Source: Enterobacteriaceae bacterium 89
GTDB lineage: Bacteria > Pseudomonadota > Gammaproteobacteria > Enterobacterales > Enterobacteriaceae
Assembly: GCA_014156375.1 (NCBI GenBank)
Contig: RQJH01000003.1
Coordinates: 1,845,799 to 1,909,798 of the forward strand
Direction: 5' to 3'
DNA: 64,000 bases
Under the pieces are notes generated by a model. That model was not told the origin of the DNA and did no database searches. It was given only the letters and a program-made list of their open reading frames with translations. How positions within the stretch are numbered: the first letter of the stretch is position 1; every line of letters starts with the position of its first letter. The translations under genes and the position numbers were made by a program. This document shows, piece after piece, positions 28,913 through 40,106 of this stretch.

Positions 28913-30036
28913 GTAAATTCAGGCTGGCACTGGTACGCCAGAAGTACCGTCCTGACGGTGGAGCAGAACGCTTTGTTTCACGTGCATTGGAAGCCCTTGA
29001 TAGCAGCAACCTCGAGCTGAACGTTATTACCCGTGAATGGCAGGGGCCGGTTAAACCCGACTGGCTAATCCACATCTGTAATCCGCGTAAGTGGGGGCGT
29101 ATCAGCCGGGAACGTGGTTTTGCCAACGCGGCACGTCAGCTATGGCAGCAGGAGTCATTTGATCTGGTGCAAAGCCACGAGCGCATCCCCGGGTGCGACC
29201 TGTATCGTGCGGGTGACGGCGTGCATCAGCGCTGGCTGCAGCAGCGCTCCCGCATTCTTCCTGGTTGGAAGAGTCGCCTGCTGTTTGCCGATCGCTACCA
29301 TCGCTATGTGATGCAGGCCGAAAAGGAAATGTACCAGGATGCACACCTGCGCGGCGTGATCTGCAACGCGGAGATGATCAAACAAGAGATTATCGACGAT
29401 TTTGGTCTACCTGCCGACAAGATCCACGTCATCTACAACGCTATCGACAATCAGCGCTTCCGGCCACCAACGGAAGATGCATTTGCCATGCTGCGAGCCA
29501 AATGGCAGCTGCCGCTACAGGCGACCTGCCTCGTGTACGTAGGGTCCGGCTTTGAGCGAAAAGGACTGGACGCAGCTATCCGCGCAATTGCGCCGACTGA
29601 CCGCCACCTGTTAGTCGTCGGTAAAGACAAAGACCAAAATCGTTATCAGGCGCTAGCGAAAACGCTGAACTGCGAATCGCGAGTGCGCTTTTTGGGTATG
29701 CAGTCGGAAACGCTGCCATTTTATCAGATAGCTGACGGCCTGCTGCTACCGACGCTGTATGATCCGTTTCCCAACGTCATCCTTGAAGCGATGGCCTGCG
29801 GCCTGCCAGTGATTACTACCACCGGCTGCGGCGGATCAGAATTTATTACGCAGGGCCGTAACGGCTACGTGTGTGATGCGCTGGATATCACGGCGCTTCA
29901 GCAGGCGGTCATGGCACTGCCGGTACGTGCGCTCGGTTCATCCGAGGGGAATCTGGCCCGAGAACGCATTCTGGACTGCACCAGTCAACGATTATCGACG
30001 CAGCTCCTTTCTCTCTATCAGCAATTGGTAAAATAA
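28909..30036 (+). CDS. wabG: LPS core glycosyltransferase WabG (GalA transferase)
   Basis: A 375-residue GT4 enzyme. It begins MSKFRLALVRQKYRPDGGAE and carries QSHERIPGCDLYRAGDGVHQ, VIYNAIDNQRF, LVYVGSGFERKGLDAAI and the donor-binding DPFPNVILEAMACGLPVI. These agree with Klebsiella WabG, known to add galacturonic acid to HepII, rather than with E. coli WaaG. That choice, with no waaP/waaY kinases in the locus, points to a core whose negative charge comes from uronic acid and not phosphate. It overlaps waaQ by four bases. Confidence 0.88.
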   Translation: MSKFRLALVRQKYRPDGGAERFVSRALEALDSSNLELNVITREWQGPVKPDWLIHICNPRKWGRISRERGFANAARQLWQQESFDLVQSHERIPGCDLYRAGDGVHQRWLQQRSRILPGWKSRLLFADRYHRYVMQAEKEMYQDAHLRGVICNAEMIKQEIIDDFGLPADKIHVIYNAIDNQRFRPPTEDAFAMLRAKWQLPLQATCLVYVGSGFERKGLDAAIRAIAPTDRHLLVVGKDKDQNRYQALAKTLNCESRVRFLGMQSETLPFYQIADGLLLPTLYDPFPNVILEAMACGLPVITTTGCGGSEFITQGRNGYVCDALDITALQQAVMALPVRALGSSEGNLARERILDCTSQRLSTQLLSLYQQLVK

Positions 30037-30038
30037 CG

Positions 30039-31133
30039 ATGCGCATCCTGTTTGTCATTGACGGTTTACCCGGTGGCGGCGCAGAAAAAGTGGTTCTGAC
30101 GCTCGCAGAACAATTTCTTCGTCAGGGCGAACAGGTCTCGCTTTTTTCTCTGCGCGACGTCTGTGACTACCCTCTGCCGGAAGGGCTCGATTATCAGGTC
30201 ATCGTCGATCGTTGCCGCAAGCCATGGCGTAAGCTGACCGAGATTTCACGCCGCGCCCGTCAGTTGGATGACGCGGTGATAGAGGCTGAAAAACACAAAC
30301 CATTCGATCTGGTGCTCTCGAATCTTCACAAGACCGACCGTATCGTTGCCCGAAGCCGAGCCCTGCGTAAACGCAACGTCTGGTTCTGTCTGCACGGCGT
30401 GTTCTCCACGTCCTACCTGGGCCATCGAACCGGTTTTGACCGCTGGATGAAGCAGCAGAAAATCAAACGGGTATACCAGGGACGCAATGTTGTCAGCGTC
30501 TCTGACGCCGTTGGGCGTGACCTCGTTGAACAGTTCACCCTCTGTCCCGCACAGTTAAAAACCATCTACAACCCCTTTGATATCTCCGCACTGCGCGCCG
30601 CAGCAGACGACGTTAGTGACCGTCCCGACGGCGACTACCTGATTCACGTGGGGCGTTTTCATCCCGGCAAGCGCCATGACCGGCTCATTGAGGCCTACGC
30701 CCAAAGCGGCATCAAAGCACCGCTGGTATTGTTAGGCCAGGGTAAGCCGGAGCAGGAGCAGCGGCTTCATCAACTGGCACAGCAGCAGCAGGTCGGTGAC
30801 CGGGTACTGTTTAAAGGTTTCCAGAAAAATCCACTACCGTGGATCAAAGGCGCAAGAATGCTGGTGTTAAGTTCAGACAGCGAAGGATTCGGCAATGTCA
30901 TTGTCGAAGCACTGCTGCTCAATACGCCAGTTGCCAGTACCCGCTGCCCTGGCGGAGTGACTGAAATTCTCACCGGTGAGCTTAGCCGCGGTCTGGCTGA
31001 GCTAAATAGCACGGCGCTGGCACAGACGATGCAAAGCATTTACCATAACCCGCCTGTCATCGATCCCGCCTCGCTAGAAAAATTTAGCGTCGAGTCGATT
31101 TGTCAGCAGTACCGTCAGTTGCGCAGCGTCTGA
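30039..31133 (+). CDS. wabH: Core glycosyltransferase, WabH-like (GlcNAc transferase)
   Basis: A 364-residue GT4 enzyme: N-terminal MRILFVIDGLPGGGAEKVVL, then VSVSDAVGRDLVEQF, IYNPFDISALR, LIHVGRFHPGKRHDRLIEAY and the donor site SDSEGFGNVIVEALLLNTPV. Similarity and position after wabG suggest WabH, which in Klebsiella adds GlcNAc to the GalA residue placed by WabG; the sugar is later deacetylated by WabN. It starts 2 bases after the wabG stop. The precise donor is inferred from neighbours. Confidence 0.8.
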   Translation: MRILFVIDGLPGGGAEKVVLTLAEQFLRQGEQVSLFSLRDVCDYPLPEGLDYQVIVDRCRKPWRKLTEISRRARQLDDAVIEAEKHKPFDLVLSNLHKTDRIVARSRALRKRNVWFCLHGVFSTSYLGHRTGFDRWMKQQKIKRVYQGRNVVSVSDAVGRDLVEQFTLCPAQLKTIYNPFDISALRAAADDVSDRPDGDYLIHVGRFHPGKRHDRLIEAYAQSGIKAPLVLLGQGKPEQEQRLHQLAQQQQVGDRVLFKGFQKNPLPWIKGARMLVLSSDSEGFGNVIVEALLLNTPVASTRCPGGVTEILTGELSRGLAELNSTALAQTMQSIYHNPPVIDPASLEKFSVESICQQYRQLRSV

Positions 31134-31162
31134 CACCGTTAGTTAACCAGGATCGAAGATTT

Positions 31163-32149
31163 ATGAGTCAAACGCCTTTATTGAGCATTGTGGCCGCCGT
31201 CTATAACGGTGAGAAGTTTCTCGCGCAGTTCTTTGAATGCCTTGAGCAACAACAGTTAGAAAGCTATGAACTGATCCTGGTGAACGATGGTTCGACGGAT
31301 AACAGCCTTGCGGTCATTACCGAATGGCAGAACCGTTTGCAGAATGTAAAAGTACTGGAACAGGAAAACCAGGGCGTTTCCGTTGCGCGCAATACTGGCC
31401 TGGCAGTCGCTACTGGTCAATATCTGGCTTTCCCGGATATTGACGACAAGCTCTACCCAGGGATGTATGCCACCCTGTTGGCGATGGCGGAAAAAGAGCA
31501 CCTTGACGTTGCCACCTGCAATGGCACCTACGTTTACGAAAAGAACAAAGAAAGCCATCCCATTTTCCCGCTTGACCGCCTGCAGTCCACCGGCGTATTG
31601 CCAGGCCATGTCTGGCTGAAGCAGGCGCTGGATTCACGTAAATTCCTGCATGTCACCTGGCTCAACATTTACCGCCATGACTTTATTAAACAGCATCACT
31701 TCCACTTCGAACCGGGGCTGCGCCATCAGGACATTCCCTGGACGACGGAAGCGCTGCTGGCCGCCGAGCGCGTGCAGTACACCAGCGAACAGTTCTATGA
31801 TTACTATATTCATTCTGAATCCGTATCTCACAAACCCGACAATGACGATACGTTAATTCGATCAGCGCACCACTACATGAAGATCCTGGAAATGCTTAGC
31901 GCCATTAACCTACGCTATGCTGATAAAGTTCGTCATATTCCGGCCTGCCGTTGGCAGATTGCGAAAGAAGGACTCGGGATCATCCATACTATTGATGAAA
32001 TGAAGGATCTGGATAAGCAAAAAGCACTTGTACATGAATTCTTCGATCGCGGGATTTGGCAGCTAATATGGCGTAACGCTGAGGACCTGCGTCTGCGCTG
32101 GCGCCTGGGTCGTCGTTTTTTCCGATTAAAGCGGAAAATTTCGCGTTAA
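31163..32149 (+). CDS. Family 2 glycosyltransferase, WaaH (YibD)-like
   Basis: A 328-residue GT2 enzyme. The N-terminal donor domain has LSIVAAVYNGEKFLAQF, LILVNDGSTDNSL, NQGVSVARNTGLAVATGQYL and the metal motif FPDIDDKLYPGMYATLL. Beyond this, DRLQSTGVLPGHVWLKQAL and GLRHQDIPWTTEALLA align with E. coli WaaH (YibD), which adds glucuronic acid to HepIII. In E. coli waaH is outside the core locus; here its relative lies inside it. The ATG at 31163 (30 bases after wabH) is chosen because the GT2 domain starts there. The sugar moved is not certain. Confidence 0.82.
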   Translation: MSQTPLLSIVAAVYNGEKFLAQFFECLEQQQLESYELILVNDGSTDNSLAVITEWQNRLQNVKVLEQENQGVSVARNTGLAVATGQYLAFPDIDDKLYPGMYATLLAMAEKEHLDVATCNGTYVYEKNKESHPIFPLDRLQSTGVLPGHVWLKQALDSRKFLHVTWLNIYRHDFIKQHHFHFEPGLRHQDIPWTTEALLAAERVQYTSEQFYDYYIHSESVSHKPDNDDTLIRSAHHYMKILEMLSAINLRYADKVRHIPACRWQIAKEGLGIIHTIDEMKDLDKQKALVHEFFDRGIWQLIWRNAEDLRLRWRLGRRFFRLKRKISR

Positions 32150-32205
32150 CTTATGATATAAAGATGTCCCTATTCGCTCGCTAAACCGCAGAGAAATAAA
32201 GGTTC

Positions 32206-33306
32206 ATGAGTAAAGTCGCTAAGCAGATAGCTACGGCCATTTTTCTTACGTTACGGAAATACACAGGCTTTCGCGTTCGGAAAATAAAAAAATTCACGGA
32301 ACAAGATGAACTAAAGACCATTGCTATTTTTTCAACTACTGCGCTGGGCGACTTTATTCTCAACACACCGGCAATCCGTGCGATAAAAAATCGCTGGCCA
32401 ACCGCCCGGCTCGTATTAGTCATGAATAAACGTAATTACGGCCTCATCGAAGGCAGCCCCTATTTTGACGAAATCGTGTTCTGGAACGGGAAAGTCAACG
32501 GTGTTACCCGCCTGGCATCCACGCTACGGCAGCAGCATATCGATGCAACGTTTATCCTTCATTCACGGCCTCCCTACGACATCCTTGCAGCCAACCTGGC
32601 CCGCTCGCCAATTATTCTGAAAGATGTCTACCTCACCGATTATCAGGGGAGGAAACGCTTTATGCTGGCCGATTTCCTTTCCGCTCATTATGACAAACGA
32701 TCTGACGGGGATATCCATCTCATCCAACAAAAAACCCGGCTGCTTGAATCGGTCGGCATTCCGGCCTCATCGTATGAGATGTTTATCCCAGCGCCGTTCA
32801 CTGCCGAGAAAAATGAGTGCCCTGTGATAGGTATTCACGCGGGAGCCTCAAGCCCCGAACGTCGCTGGCCCGCAGAGCGTTTTGCCCAGTTGGCAACACA
32901 AATTCTTGAACGATATCCGTCGGTAAACCTCGAATTCATCGGAGCCCCCGCTGAACGTGAGCTGAATCAGCAGATTATTGATGCGATACCGCATTACAGC
33001 TCAAGAGTAAAAAACATGGCGGGAAAAACCGACCTCAAACAACTTACCGCCAAAATCGCGGGTTTTACGGCGTTAGTCGTAGGAGACACAGGACCTCTGC
33101 ACATAGCCGTCGCAGTCAAAACGCCCGTTATTGGTTTGTTTGAGAACGCCACGTACACCACCCGTGCGGCACCGCTACAGGATCGAAATATGCACCATAT
33201 TATCGCGGGCTGCGATGAAGGATCGGGAATTCAGGGAATCAGCGTACGGGATGTGTATACTGCCGCTTCACAGTGTCTGAACGAACACAACGTGCCCGTC
33301 GCTTAA
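32206..33306 (+). CDS. Family 9 glycosyltransferase (heptosyltransferase-like)
   Basis: A 366-residue GT9 protein. Features: IAIFSTTALGDFILNTPAIR (residues about 39-58, the usual GT9 N-terminal motif after a 35-residue basic, perhaps membrane-binding lead), VIGIHAGASSPERRWPAERF and ALVVGDTGPLHIAVAVKTPV. It is separate from WaaC, WaaF and WaaQ, all of which are also present, so it is the fourth GT9 enzyme of the locus and may add an outer-core heptose or a related sugar. AT-rich like its left neighbour. A clear AAAGG site precedes the ATG. Confidence 0.8.
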   Translation: MSKVAKQIATAIFLTLRKYTGFRVRKIKKFTEQDELKTIAIFSTTALGDFILNTPAIRAIKNRWPTARLVLVMNKRNYGLIEGSPYFDEIVFWNGKVNGVTRLASTLRQQHIDATFILHSRPPYDILAANLARSPIILKDVYLTDYQGRKRFMLADFLSAHYDKRSDGDIHLIQQKTRLLESVGIPASSYEMFIPAPFTAEKNECPVIGIHAGASSPERRWPAERFAQLATQILERYPSVNLEFIGAPAERELNQQIIDAIPHYSSRVKNMAGKTDLKQLTAKIAGFTALVVGDTGPLHIAVAVKTPVIGLFENATYTTRAAPLQDRNMHHIIAGCDEGSGIQGISVRDVYTAASQCLNEHNVPVA

Positions 33307-33406
33307 AACCGATGCACTATCTCAAGGTAAAACCCCCAAAGGGATAGCTTTAAGCACGTTTAATGCTTAGAATTTGCCCGCCGAAATATAAAAACGGATA
33401 ACTCGC

Positions 33407-34681
33407 TTGGAATTTCTGTATACCTCCCTGCTCTACCTGATCCAGCCACTGGTCTGGCTGCGGCTGCTGATGCGCAGTCGCAAAGCGCCTGCGTACCGTA
33501 AACGCTGGGCTGAACGCTATGGCTTTTGTAAAAACAAGGTAGTGCCGGACGGCATACTGCTACATTCCGTTTCGGTTGGCGAAACGCTGGCGGCTATCCC
33601 GCTGGTTCGCGCCCTGCGTCACCGCTATCCTTCATTGCCGATCACCGTCACTACCATGACGCCAACGGGCTCTGAACGGGCCATGTCCGCTTTTGGCAAA
33701 GACGTCCAGCACGTTTATCTTCCTTACGATCTGCCCGGTGCGATGAATCGCTTCCTCAATACCGTGCGCCCGAAGCTGGTTATCGTGATGGAAACTGAGC
33801 TGTGGCCGAACATGGTCAACGCGCTGCACAAACGTCAGATTCCGCTGGTCATCGCCAACGCTCGTCTTTCTGAACGTTCGGCCAAAGGTTACGGTAAGCT
33901 CGGCGGCTTTATGCGTCGTCTGTTAAGCCGGATCACCCTGATTGCCGCGCAAAATGAAGAAGACGGTAACCGTTTCCTTGCTCTTGGCCTCAAGCGTAAT
34001 CAGCTCGCGATCACCGGCAGCCTTAAATTCGATATTTCTGTCACGCCTGAGCTTGCCGCTCGCGCAGTGACTCTGCGTCGTCAGTGGGCACCACGCCGCA
34101 AGGTGTGGATTGCCACCAGTACTCATGAAGGCGAGGAAAAAATCATCCTCGACGCTCATAAGAGATTGCTGGAAAGCTTCCCTGATTTACTGCTAATCCT
34201 GGTACCGCGTCATCCTGAGCGTTTTGCCGATGCCCGCGAGCTGGTGCAGAAAGCCGGTATGACCTTCACACTACGCAGCACCGGGGAAATTCCTTCCGCC
34301 GCCACGCAGGTGGTAATAGGCGATACCATGGGCGAACTGATGCTGCTGTACGGCATTGCCGACCTGGCGTTTGTCGGCGGTAGCCTGGTGGAGCGCGGCG
34401 GGCATAATCCGCTGGAGCCAGCGGCCCATGCCATTCCCGTACTGATGGGCCCGCATACGTTTAACTTCAAAGATATCTGCGCCAAACTCCAGCAGGCCGA
34501 TGGGCTGATCACGGTGATGGGCGCAGACTCTCTGGTACAGCAGATTTCTACCCTGCTGACGGATGAAGATTATCGCCTGTGGTATGGCCGTCATGCTGTC
34601 GAAGTGCTTCATCAGAACCAGGGCGCGCTGGTGCGTCTGCTGGAGCTACTGCAACCCTACCTTCCTCAGCGGAGTCACTGA
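33407..34681 (+). CDS. waaA: Kdo transferase WaaA
   Basis: A 424-residue GT30 enzyme (kdtA) that adds two Kdo residues to the lipid A precursor. It has an N-terminal membrane anchor (about residues 2-20), the catalytic-base motif [42 protein letters not shown] and [20 protein letters not shown]. The start is TTG at 33407, giving the E. coli-like sequence [20 protein letters not shown]. No ATG is near. A 100-base gap before it probably carries its own promoter. The stop overlaps waaE by one base. Confidence 0.97.
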   Translation: MEFLYTSLLYLIQPLVWLRLLMRSRKAPAYRKRWAERYGFCKNKVVPDGILLHSVSVGETLAAIPLVRALRHRYPSLPITVTTMTPTGSERAMSAFGKDVQHVYLPYDLPGAMNRFLNTVRPKLVIVMETELWPNMVNALHKRQIPLVIANARLSERSAKGYGKLGGFMRRLLSRITLIAAQNEEDGNRFLALGLKRNQLAITGSLKFDISVTPELAARAVTLRRQWAPRRKVWIATSTHEGEEKIILDAHKRLLESFPDLLLILVPRHPERFADARELVQKAGMTFTLRSTGEIPSAATQVVIGDTMGELMLLYGIADLAFVGGSLVERGGHNPLEPAAHAIPVLMGPHTFNFKDICAKLQQADGLITVMGADSLVQQISTLLTDEDYRLWYGRHAVEVLHQNQGALVRLLELLQPYLPQRSH

Positions 34682-35451
34682 TGGCAATACGTCTGTCGGT
34701 GGTGATGATCGCCAAAAACGCGGCCGATCTGCTGCCAGACTGTCTGGCTTCGGTGAAATGGGCTGATGAGATAATCCTGCTGGATTCCGGAAGCATCGAC
34801 AACACCGTTGGACTGGCTAAAAGCCTGGGTGCCCAGGTACATATCAACACTGACTGGCAAGGCTACGGCATTCAGCGCCAGCGCGCGCAGGCTCTCGCTA
34901 CCGGTGATTACGTTTTGATGATCGATACCGATGAGCGCGTCACGCCCGAACTGGAGCAATCCCTTCGCCAGGTTCTTGCTTCACCGCAGCCTGACGCCGT
35001 TTACAGCATTGCCCGCCGTAACTATTTTCTCGGCCGCTTTATGCGCCACAGCGGCTGGTATCCGGATCGGGTTTTGCGTCTTTATGCCCGTGAACGCTGG
35101 CAGTATAACAACAACCTGGTGCACGAATCCCTTGAGTGTCGCGGCGCCACAGTGGTTGAGCTGAAAGGCGATCTGCAGCACCTGACCTGTCGCGATTTTG
35201 CCGATTTTCAACAAAAGCAGCTGGCATACGCCACGGCCTGGGCTCAGGAACGGCACCAGAAGGGCAAGAAAGCCTCGCTGGCAGGAATATTCGGCCACAC
35301 TTTGGGTGCATTCGTCAAAACGCTGCTGCTGCGCGGTGGCGTGCTGGATGGCGCTCAGGGCTGGCTGTTAGCGGTGGTTAACGCGCAGTATACTTTCAAC
35401 AAGTACACCGAGCTGTGGGCGCTGAACCGCGGCTTTAGCAAGAAGGCGTGA
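34681..35451 (+). CDS. waaE: LPS core beta-glucosyltransferase WaaE
   Basis: A 256-residue GT2 enzyme (kdtX) starting [20 protein letters not shown], with [13 protein letters not shown], the metal motif [13 protein letters not shown] and [20 protein letters not shown]. In Klebsiella and Serratia WaaE adds beta-glucose to HepI of the inner core; E. coli K-12 lacks it at this place. It lies between waaA and coaD, exactly where Klebsiella has it. The start ATG overlaps the waaA stop. Confidence 0.93.
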   Translation: MAIRLSVVMIAKNAADLLPDCLASVKWADEIILLDSGSIDNTVGLAKSLGAQVHINTDWQGYGIQRQRAQALATGDYVLMIDTDERVTPELEQSLRQVLASPQPDAVYSIARRNYFLGRFMRHSGWYPDRVLRLYARERWQYNNNLVHESLECRGATVVELKGDLQHLTCRDFADFQQKQLAYATAWAQERHQKGKKASLAGIFGHTLGAFVKTLLLRGGVLDGAQGWLLAVVNAQYTFNKYTELWALNRGFSKKA

Positions 35452-35934
<483 letters not shown>

Positions 35935-35964
35935 AACTGTGGCCCGACCAACCGGGCCTGTGCA

Positions 35965-36774
35965 TTACTTCTGACACTTCCGACAGTAAAACGTCGCCCG
36001 CTGCGCATGTTTGGTGGCGATAATCGGCGTACCGCATACCCGACACGGCTCATCCTTACGACCGTATACCTGCAACTCCTGCGCGAAGTATCCCGGCTTG
36101 CCATCGCTTTGCAGAAAATCTTTCAGCGTTGTCCCACCCTGCTCAATCGAGCGCAGCAGAACCGCCTTAATCACCCGAACCAGCAGTTCACACTCCTGGG
36201 CCGACAGCGATGACGCCAGCCGATCGGGATGGATCCCTGCTGCGAACAGCGATTCGCTGGCATAGATATTCCCCACGCCCACCACCAGTTTGTTGTCCAT
36301 TAGCCAGGGTTTGATCGGCGTTTTCTTCTTTGCACACTTCTCGCGGAAGTATTCGGCGTTAAACGCTTCACTCAGCGGCTCTGGCCCCAGATGAGCCAAC
36401 ACGTTGTGGCCTGCAAGCTCTTTGGTCCACAGCCACGCGCCAAAGCGACGGGGATCGGTGTAGCGCAGCACCTTGCCGTTGCTCATCACTAAATCAACGT
36501 GGTCGTGTTTCTCCGGCGGACGCTCTTCGGACAGGATGCGCAGGCTCCCAGACATGCCCAGATGGATAATAATCCAGCCGTCTGGCAGCTCAAGCAGCAG
36601 ATATTTGGCGCGTCGCTGGACGCTAAGAACGGGCTTGTCGCTGAGGCTATGGATTTCCGCAGAAACCGGCCAGCGCAGGCGGTCGTTGCGAACAATGGCG
36701 TGCAGGATAGTCTCGCCAACCAGGTGTGGCTCAATACCACGGCGGCTGGTTTCGACCTCAGGTAACTCAGGCAT
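35965..36774 (-). CDS. mutM: Formamidopyrimidine-DNA glycosylase
   Basis: A 269-residue base-excision repair enzyme (Fpg) removing 8-oxoguanine. The catalytic N terminus is [13 protein letters not shown] (Pro2, Glu3). The helix-two-turn-helix follows at [20 protein letters not shown], and the C-terminal four-cysteine zinc finger is CRVCGTP and FYCRKCQK. It is downstream of rpmG, in the E. coli order rpmB-rpmG-mutM, with the terminator at 36834-36851 between. Confidence 0.98.
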   Translation of the reverse strand: MPELPEVETSRRGIEPHLVGETILHAIVRNDRLRWPVSAEIHSLSDKPVLSVQRRAKYLLLELPDGWIIIHLGMSGSLRILSEERPPEKHDHVDLVMSNGKVLRYTDPRRFGAWLWTKELAGHNVLAHLGPEPLSEAFNAEYFREKCAKKKTPIKPWLMDNKLVVGVGNIYASESLFAAGIHPDRLASSLSAQECELLVRVIKAVLLRSIEQGGTTLKDFLQSDGKPGYFAQELQVYGRKDEPCRVCGTPIIATKHAQRATFYCRKCQK

Positions 36775-36833
36775 GACGTCTCCGTAGACAATTCAGGATG
36801 CTTTCTATTATGGGGACGCGCAGAAAACAAAAA

Positions 36834-36851
36834 ACCCCGCGAGAGCGGGGT
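36834..36851 (-). terminator. Terminator after rpmG
   Basis: On the minus strand ACCCCGC-TCTC-GCGGGGT is followed by a T-run (TTTTTTG), 22 bases past the rpmG stop. mutM lies beyond it, so mutM is expressed by read-through or from its own promoter. Confidence 0.88.
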
Positions 36852-36872
36852 TTTTGTACAGAGAGACTAAAA

Positions 36873-37043
<171 letters not shown>

Positions 37044-37060
37044 TTAATTCCTCTTAGTAC

Positions 37061-37318
<258 letters not shown>

Positions 37319-37501
37319 TTAGCTCGAGCTTCGTATAGGGTATTGGCGCCTCGTCAGGCTGCTACAGCCCGGTTTGACGGTTCTTAGTGAACTCGTGCAG
37401 CCAGGCCCAAATGCCAAACCCGAGATTCTCAAAGGTGGCGTAGTATACGCTGACTCCGCGGTGTGCTCAAGTCCCGAACAGACAAAGATCCCAAAGGATC
37501 G

Positions 37502-38167
37502 CTAAATCCAGCCTCGTTCGGCAAAGGAAACGATGTTTCCACGGCCAACGACGAGGTGGTCGAGAACACTTATATCCATGAAGTTGCAACATTTTACCAC
37601 TCTATCGGTAATGATTCTATCCGCTTTGCTCGGTTCAGCATTTCCTGAAGGATGATTGTGGGCAAGGATCAGCCCCGCGGCGTTAACCTTGATGGCTTCC
37701 CTGACAATTTCCCGGGGATGAACTTCGACGTGGCTAAGCGTGCCGGTAAACATCCGGCAATGTTTTTTGACCCGGTTATGGCTATCGAGAAAGATCACCA
37801 TAAAGATCTCGCGCTCCTCGTAGGCAAGCTCACTATTCAGAAAATCTCGCGTTGCATCAGGGCTTTCCAGCAAATTCTCCATCAGTAGCTGCACGTTAAA
37901 ATAGCGCCTGGCAAGCTCTGCAATTCCCTTTAGCTGGGCATATTTGGCAATCCCGATGCCCTCCATTCGCAGCAGCTCCAGCTCCGGCGCGGAGAGCAAA
38001 TTGCTGAGCGAACCAAAATAATCCAGCAGATAGCGAGCGAAGGACAAAACGTCCCGACGCTGATTTCCGGTTCGTAAAAAGATGGCCAGCAGCTCAACAT
38101 CGGTCAGCGACTCAATACCATCAACCTGCATTTTTTCACGCGGCAATTGCTGCTCAATCCACTCCAT
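37502..38167 (-). CDS. radC: RadC family protein (YicR), JAMM domain
   Basis: A 221-residue protein with an N-terminal helix-hairpin-helix-like part ([40 protein letters not shown]) and a C-terminal JAMM metalloprotein domain with [17 protein letters not shown] and the metal motif [14 protein letters not shown]. Despite the name, a DNA repair role is doubtful. The ATG at 38167 has an AGAAGGAG ribosome site and gives the family length; the frame runs 37 codons further upstream but without support. It is divergent from coaBC. Confidence 0.94.
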   Translation of the reverse strand: MEWIEQQLPREKMQVDGIESLTDVELLAIFLRTGNQRRDVLSFARYLLDYFGSLSNLLSAPELELLRMEGIGIAKYAQLKGIAELARRYFNVQLLMENLLESPDATRDFLNSELAYEEREIFMVIFLDSHNRVKKHCRMFTGTLSHVEVHPREIVREAIKVNAAGLILAHNHPSGNAEPSKADRIITDRVVKCCNFMDISVLDHLVVGRGNIVSFAERGWI

Positions 38168-38340
38168 CGGCCTTCTCCTTCTGACTGTCGCCATCATGCC
38201 ATACGCTTTTAAACCGCCACGAGCGCCTGATTTCGCACTTGCGTAGTGCCTCGCAAAGGGAGCATTCCTTTGCAGCACGAGGCTGCAGGGATTGTGATAA
38301 AATGTCCGGATTCCGATTTACTCAACTGGAAAGCATCATG

Positions 38341-39552
38341 ATGAGCCTGGCCGGTAAAAAAATCGTTCTTGGCGTCAGCGGCGGCATCGCTGCCTACAAA
38401 ACACCTGAATTGGTCCGCCGCCTGCGTGAGCGTGGCGCAGACGTTCGCGTCGTAATGACTGAGGCAGCAAAAGCCTTCATCACCCCCCTGAGCCTGCAGG
38501 CCGTTTCCGGCTATCCGGTCTCGGACAGTCTGCTGGACCCGGCAGCCGAAGCCGCAATGGGCCATATCGAACTGGGAAAATGGGCGGATTTGGTGATCCT
38601 TGCGCCAGCCACGGCTGACCTGATCGCCAGAGTTGCCGCAGGAATGGCCAACGATTTGGTCTCAACGATCTGCCTGGCCACACCGTCGCCGGTGGCTGTC
38701 GTTCCGGCAATGAACCAGCAGATGTATCGCGCCGCTGCAACCCAACACAACCTTGAAACCCTGGCCTCTCGCGGTTTGCTGCTTTGGGGTCCGGACAGCG
38801 GCAGTCAGGCATGCGGAGACGTCGGCCCAGGACGAATGCTGGATCCATTGACCATCGTGGAGATGGCCGCTGCGCATTTTTCGCCTGTCAAAGATCTGCA
38901 ACATCTCAATATCATGATTACCGCAGGCCCCACCCGCGAGTTGTTAGATCCGGTTCGCTACATTACGAACCACAGCTCGGGGAAAATGGGCTTTGCCATT
39001 GCTGCGGCTGCTGCTGCCCGAGGCGCAAACGTCACCCTGGTCAGTGGACCGGTGGCGCTTGCCACTCCGCCATTCGTGCAGCGTATTGACGTGACAACAG
39101 CCTTAGAGATGGAAGCCGCCGTGCAGGCCCACGCGCAGCAACAGCAGATTTTTATCGGCTGTGCCGCGGTCGCTGACTATCGTGCAGCCGACATTGCGGA
39201 AGAGAAAATCAAAAAGCAAGGTGATGAATTAACGATAAAAATGGTGAAAAACCCGGATATCGTTGCTGGCGTCGCCGCGCTGAAAAACGCTCGTCCTTTT
39301 GTCGTAGGGTTTGCCGCAGAAACAAATAATGTGGAACAATACGCGCAGCAAAAGCGCGCCCGTAAAAACCTTGATCTGATATGTGCAAACGACGTATCCA
39401 AGGAAAATCAAGGCTTTAACAGTGACAGTAATGCGCTGCACCTTTTCTGGCAGGATGGAGATAAAGTCTTACCGCTTGCGCGAAAGGAACTCCTGGGCCA
39501 ACTACTACTGGACGAGATCGTGACCCGTTATGATGAAAAAAATCGACGTTAA
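38341..39552 (+). CDS. coaBC: CoaBC: phosphopantothenoylcysteine decarboxylase / phosphopantothenate-cysteine ligase
   Basis: A 403-residue bifunctional enzyme (Dfp) of CoA synthesis. CoaC part (about 1-190): FMN motif [19 protein letters not shown], active His in [20 protein letters not shown], and Cys in [13 protein letters not shown]. CoaB part (about 191-403): [20 protein letters not shown] and [26 protein letters not shown] and VGFAAETNN. It is three residues shorter than E. coli at the [10 protein letters not shown] linker. ATGATG at 38338/38341; the second matches E. coli. Its end overlaps dut by 20 bases. Confidence 0.97.
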   Translation: MSLAGKKIVLGVSGGIAAYKTPELVRRLRERGADVRVVMTEAAKAFITPLSLQAVSGYPVSDSLLDPAAEAAMGHIELGKWADLVILAPATADLIARVAAGMANDLVSTICLATPSPVAVVPAMNQQMYRAAATQHNLETLASRGLLLWGPDSGSQACGDVGPGRMLDPLTIVEMAAAHFSPVKDLQHLNIMITAGPTRELLDPVRYITNHSSGKMGFAIAAAAAARGANVTLVSGPVALATPPFVQRIDVTTALEMEAAVQAHAQQQQIFIGCAAVADYRAADIAEEKIKKQGDELTIKMVKNPDIVAGVAALKNARPFVVGFAAETNNVEQYAQQKRARKNLDLICANDVSKENQGFNSDSNALHLFWQDGDKVLPLARKELLGQLLLDEIVTRYDEKNRR

Positions 39553-39988
39553 GATTCTGGACTCGCGCGTTGGCGAGCAATTCCCGCTGCCAACTTACGC
39601 CACCTCCGGCTCCGCCGGACTTGACCTGCGAGCCTGCCTTGATGACGCCGTTGAGCTGGCTCCAGGCGCAACCACGTTGCTGCCAACGGGTCTTGCCATC
39701 CATATCGCAGACTCGTCCCTGGCAGCCGTTATTCTGCCTCGTTCAGGCCTCGGCCATAAGCACGGCGTCGTGCTGGGCAACCTGGTCGGTCTGATTGACT
39801 CCGATTATCAGGGTCAGCTGATGGTTTCCGTCTGGAACCGCGGCCAGCAGAGCTTCACCATCGAACCCGGTGAGCGCATTGCTCAGATGGTCTTTGTGCC
39901 TGTCGTCCAGGCAGAATTCAACCTGGTGGAAGACTTTGACGCCACCGATCGCGGCGAAGGTGGCTTCGGCCATTCAGGGCGCAAATAA
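39533..39988 (+). CDS. dut: dUTP diphosphatase
   Basis: A 151-residue trimeric enzyme hydrolysing dUTP to dUMP. Family motifs: [38 protein letters not shown] (catalytic Asp), [13 protein letters not shown] and the C-terminal lid [11 protein letters not shown]. It starts inside coaBC, as in E. coli; a tandem ATG at 39530 is also in frame. Confidence 0.98.
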   Translation: MKKIDVKILDSRVGEQFPLPTYATSGSAGLDLRACLDDAVELAPGATTLLPTGLAIHIADSSLAAVILPRSGLGHKHGVVLGNLVGLIDSDYQGQLMVSVWNRGQQSFTIEPGERIAQMVFVPVVQAEFNLVEDFDATDRGEGGFGHSGRK

Positions 39989-40106
39989 ACCGCTCTGAAG
40001 CGGCATCCTGCAGAGAATAAACGCAATAACATGACCGCAGCGCTGGTGTGCGGTCACTGTGTGGATGCTGCCTGGTCACTCTTTATTTTCATGGGTATTT
40101 TACGAC

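Noticed and set aside
37487-37500. Possible radC terminator GATCC/GGATC
   Set aside because: A stem of only five base pairs with a weak T-run; too little to call.
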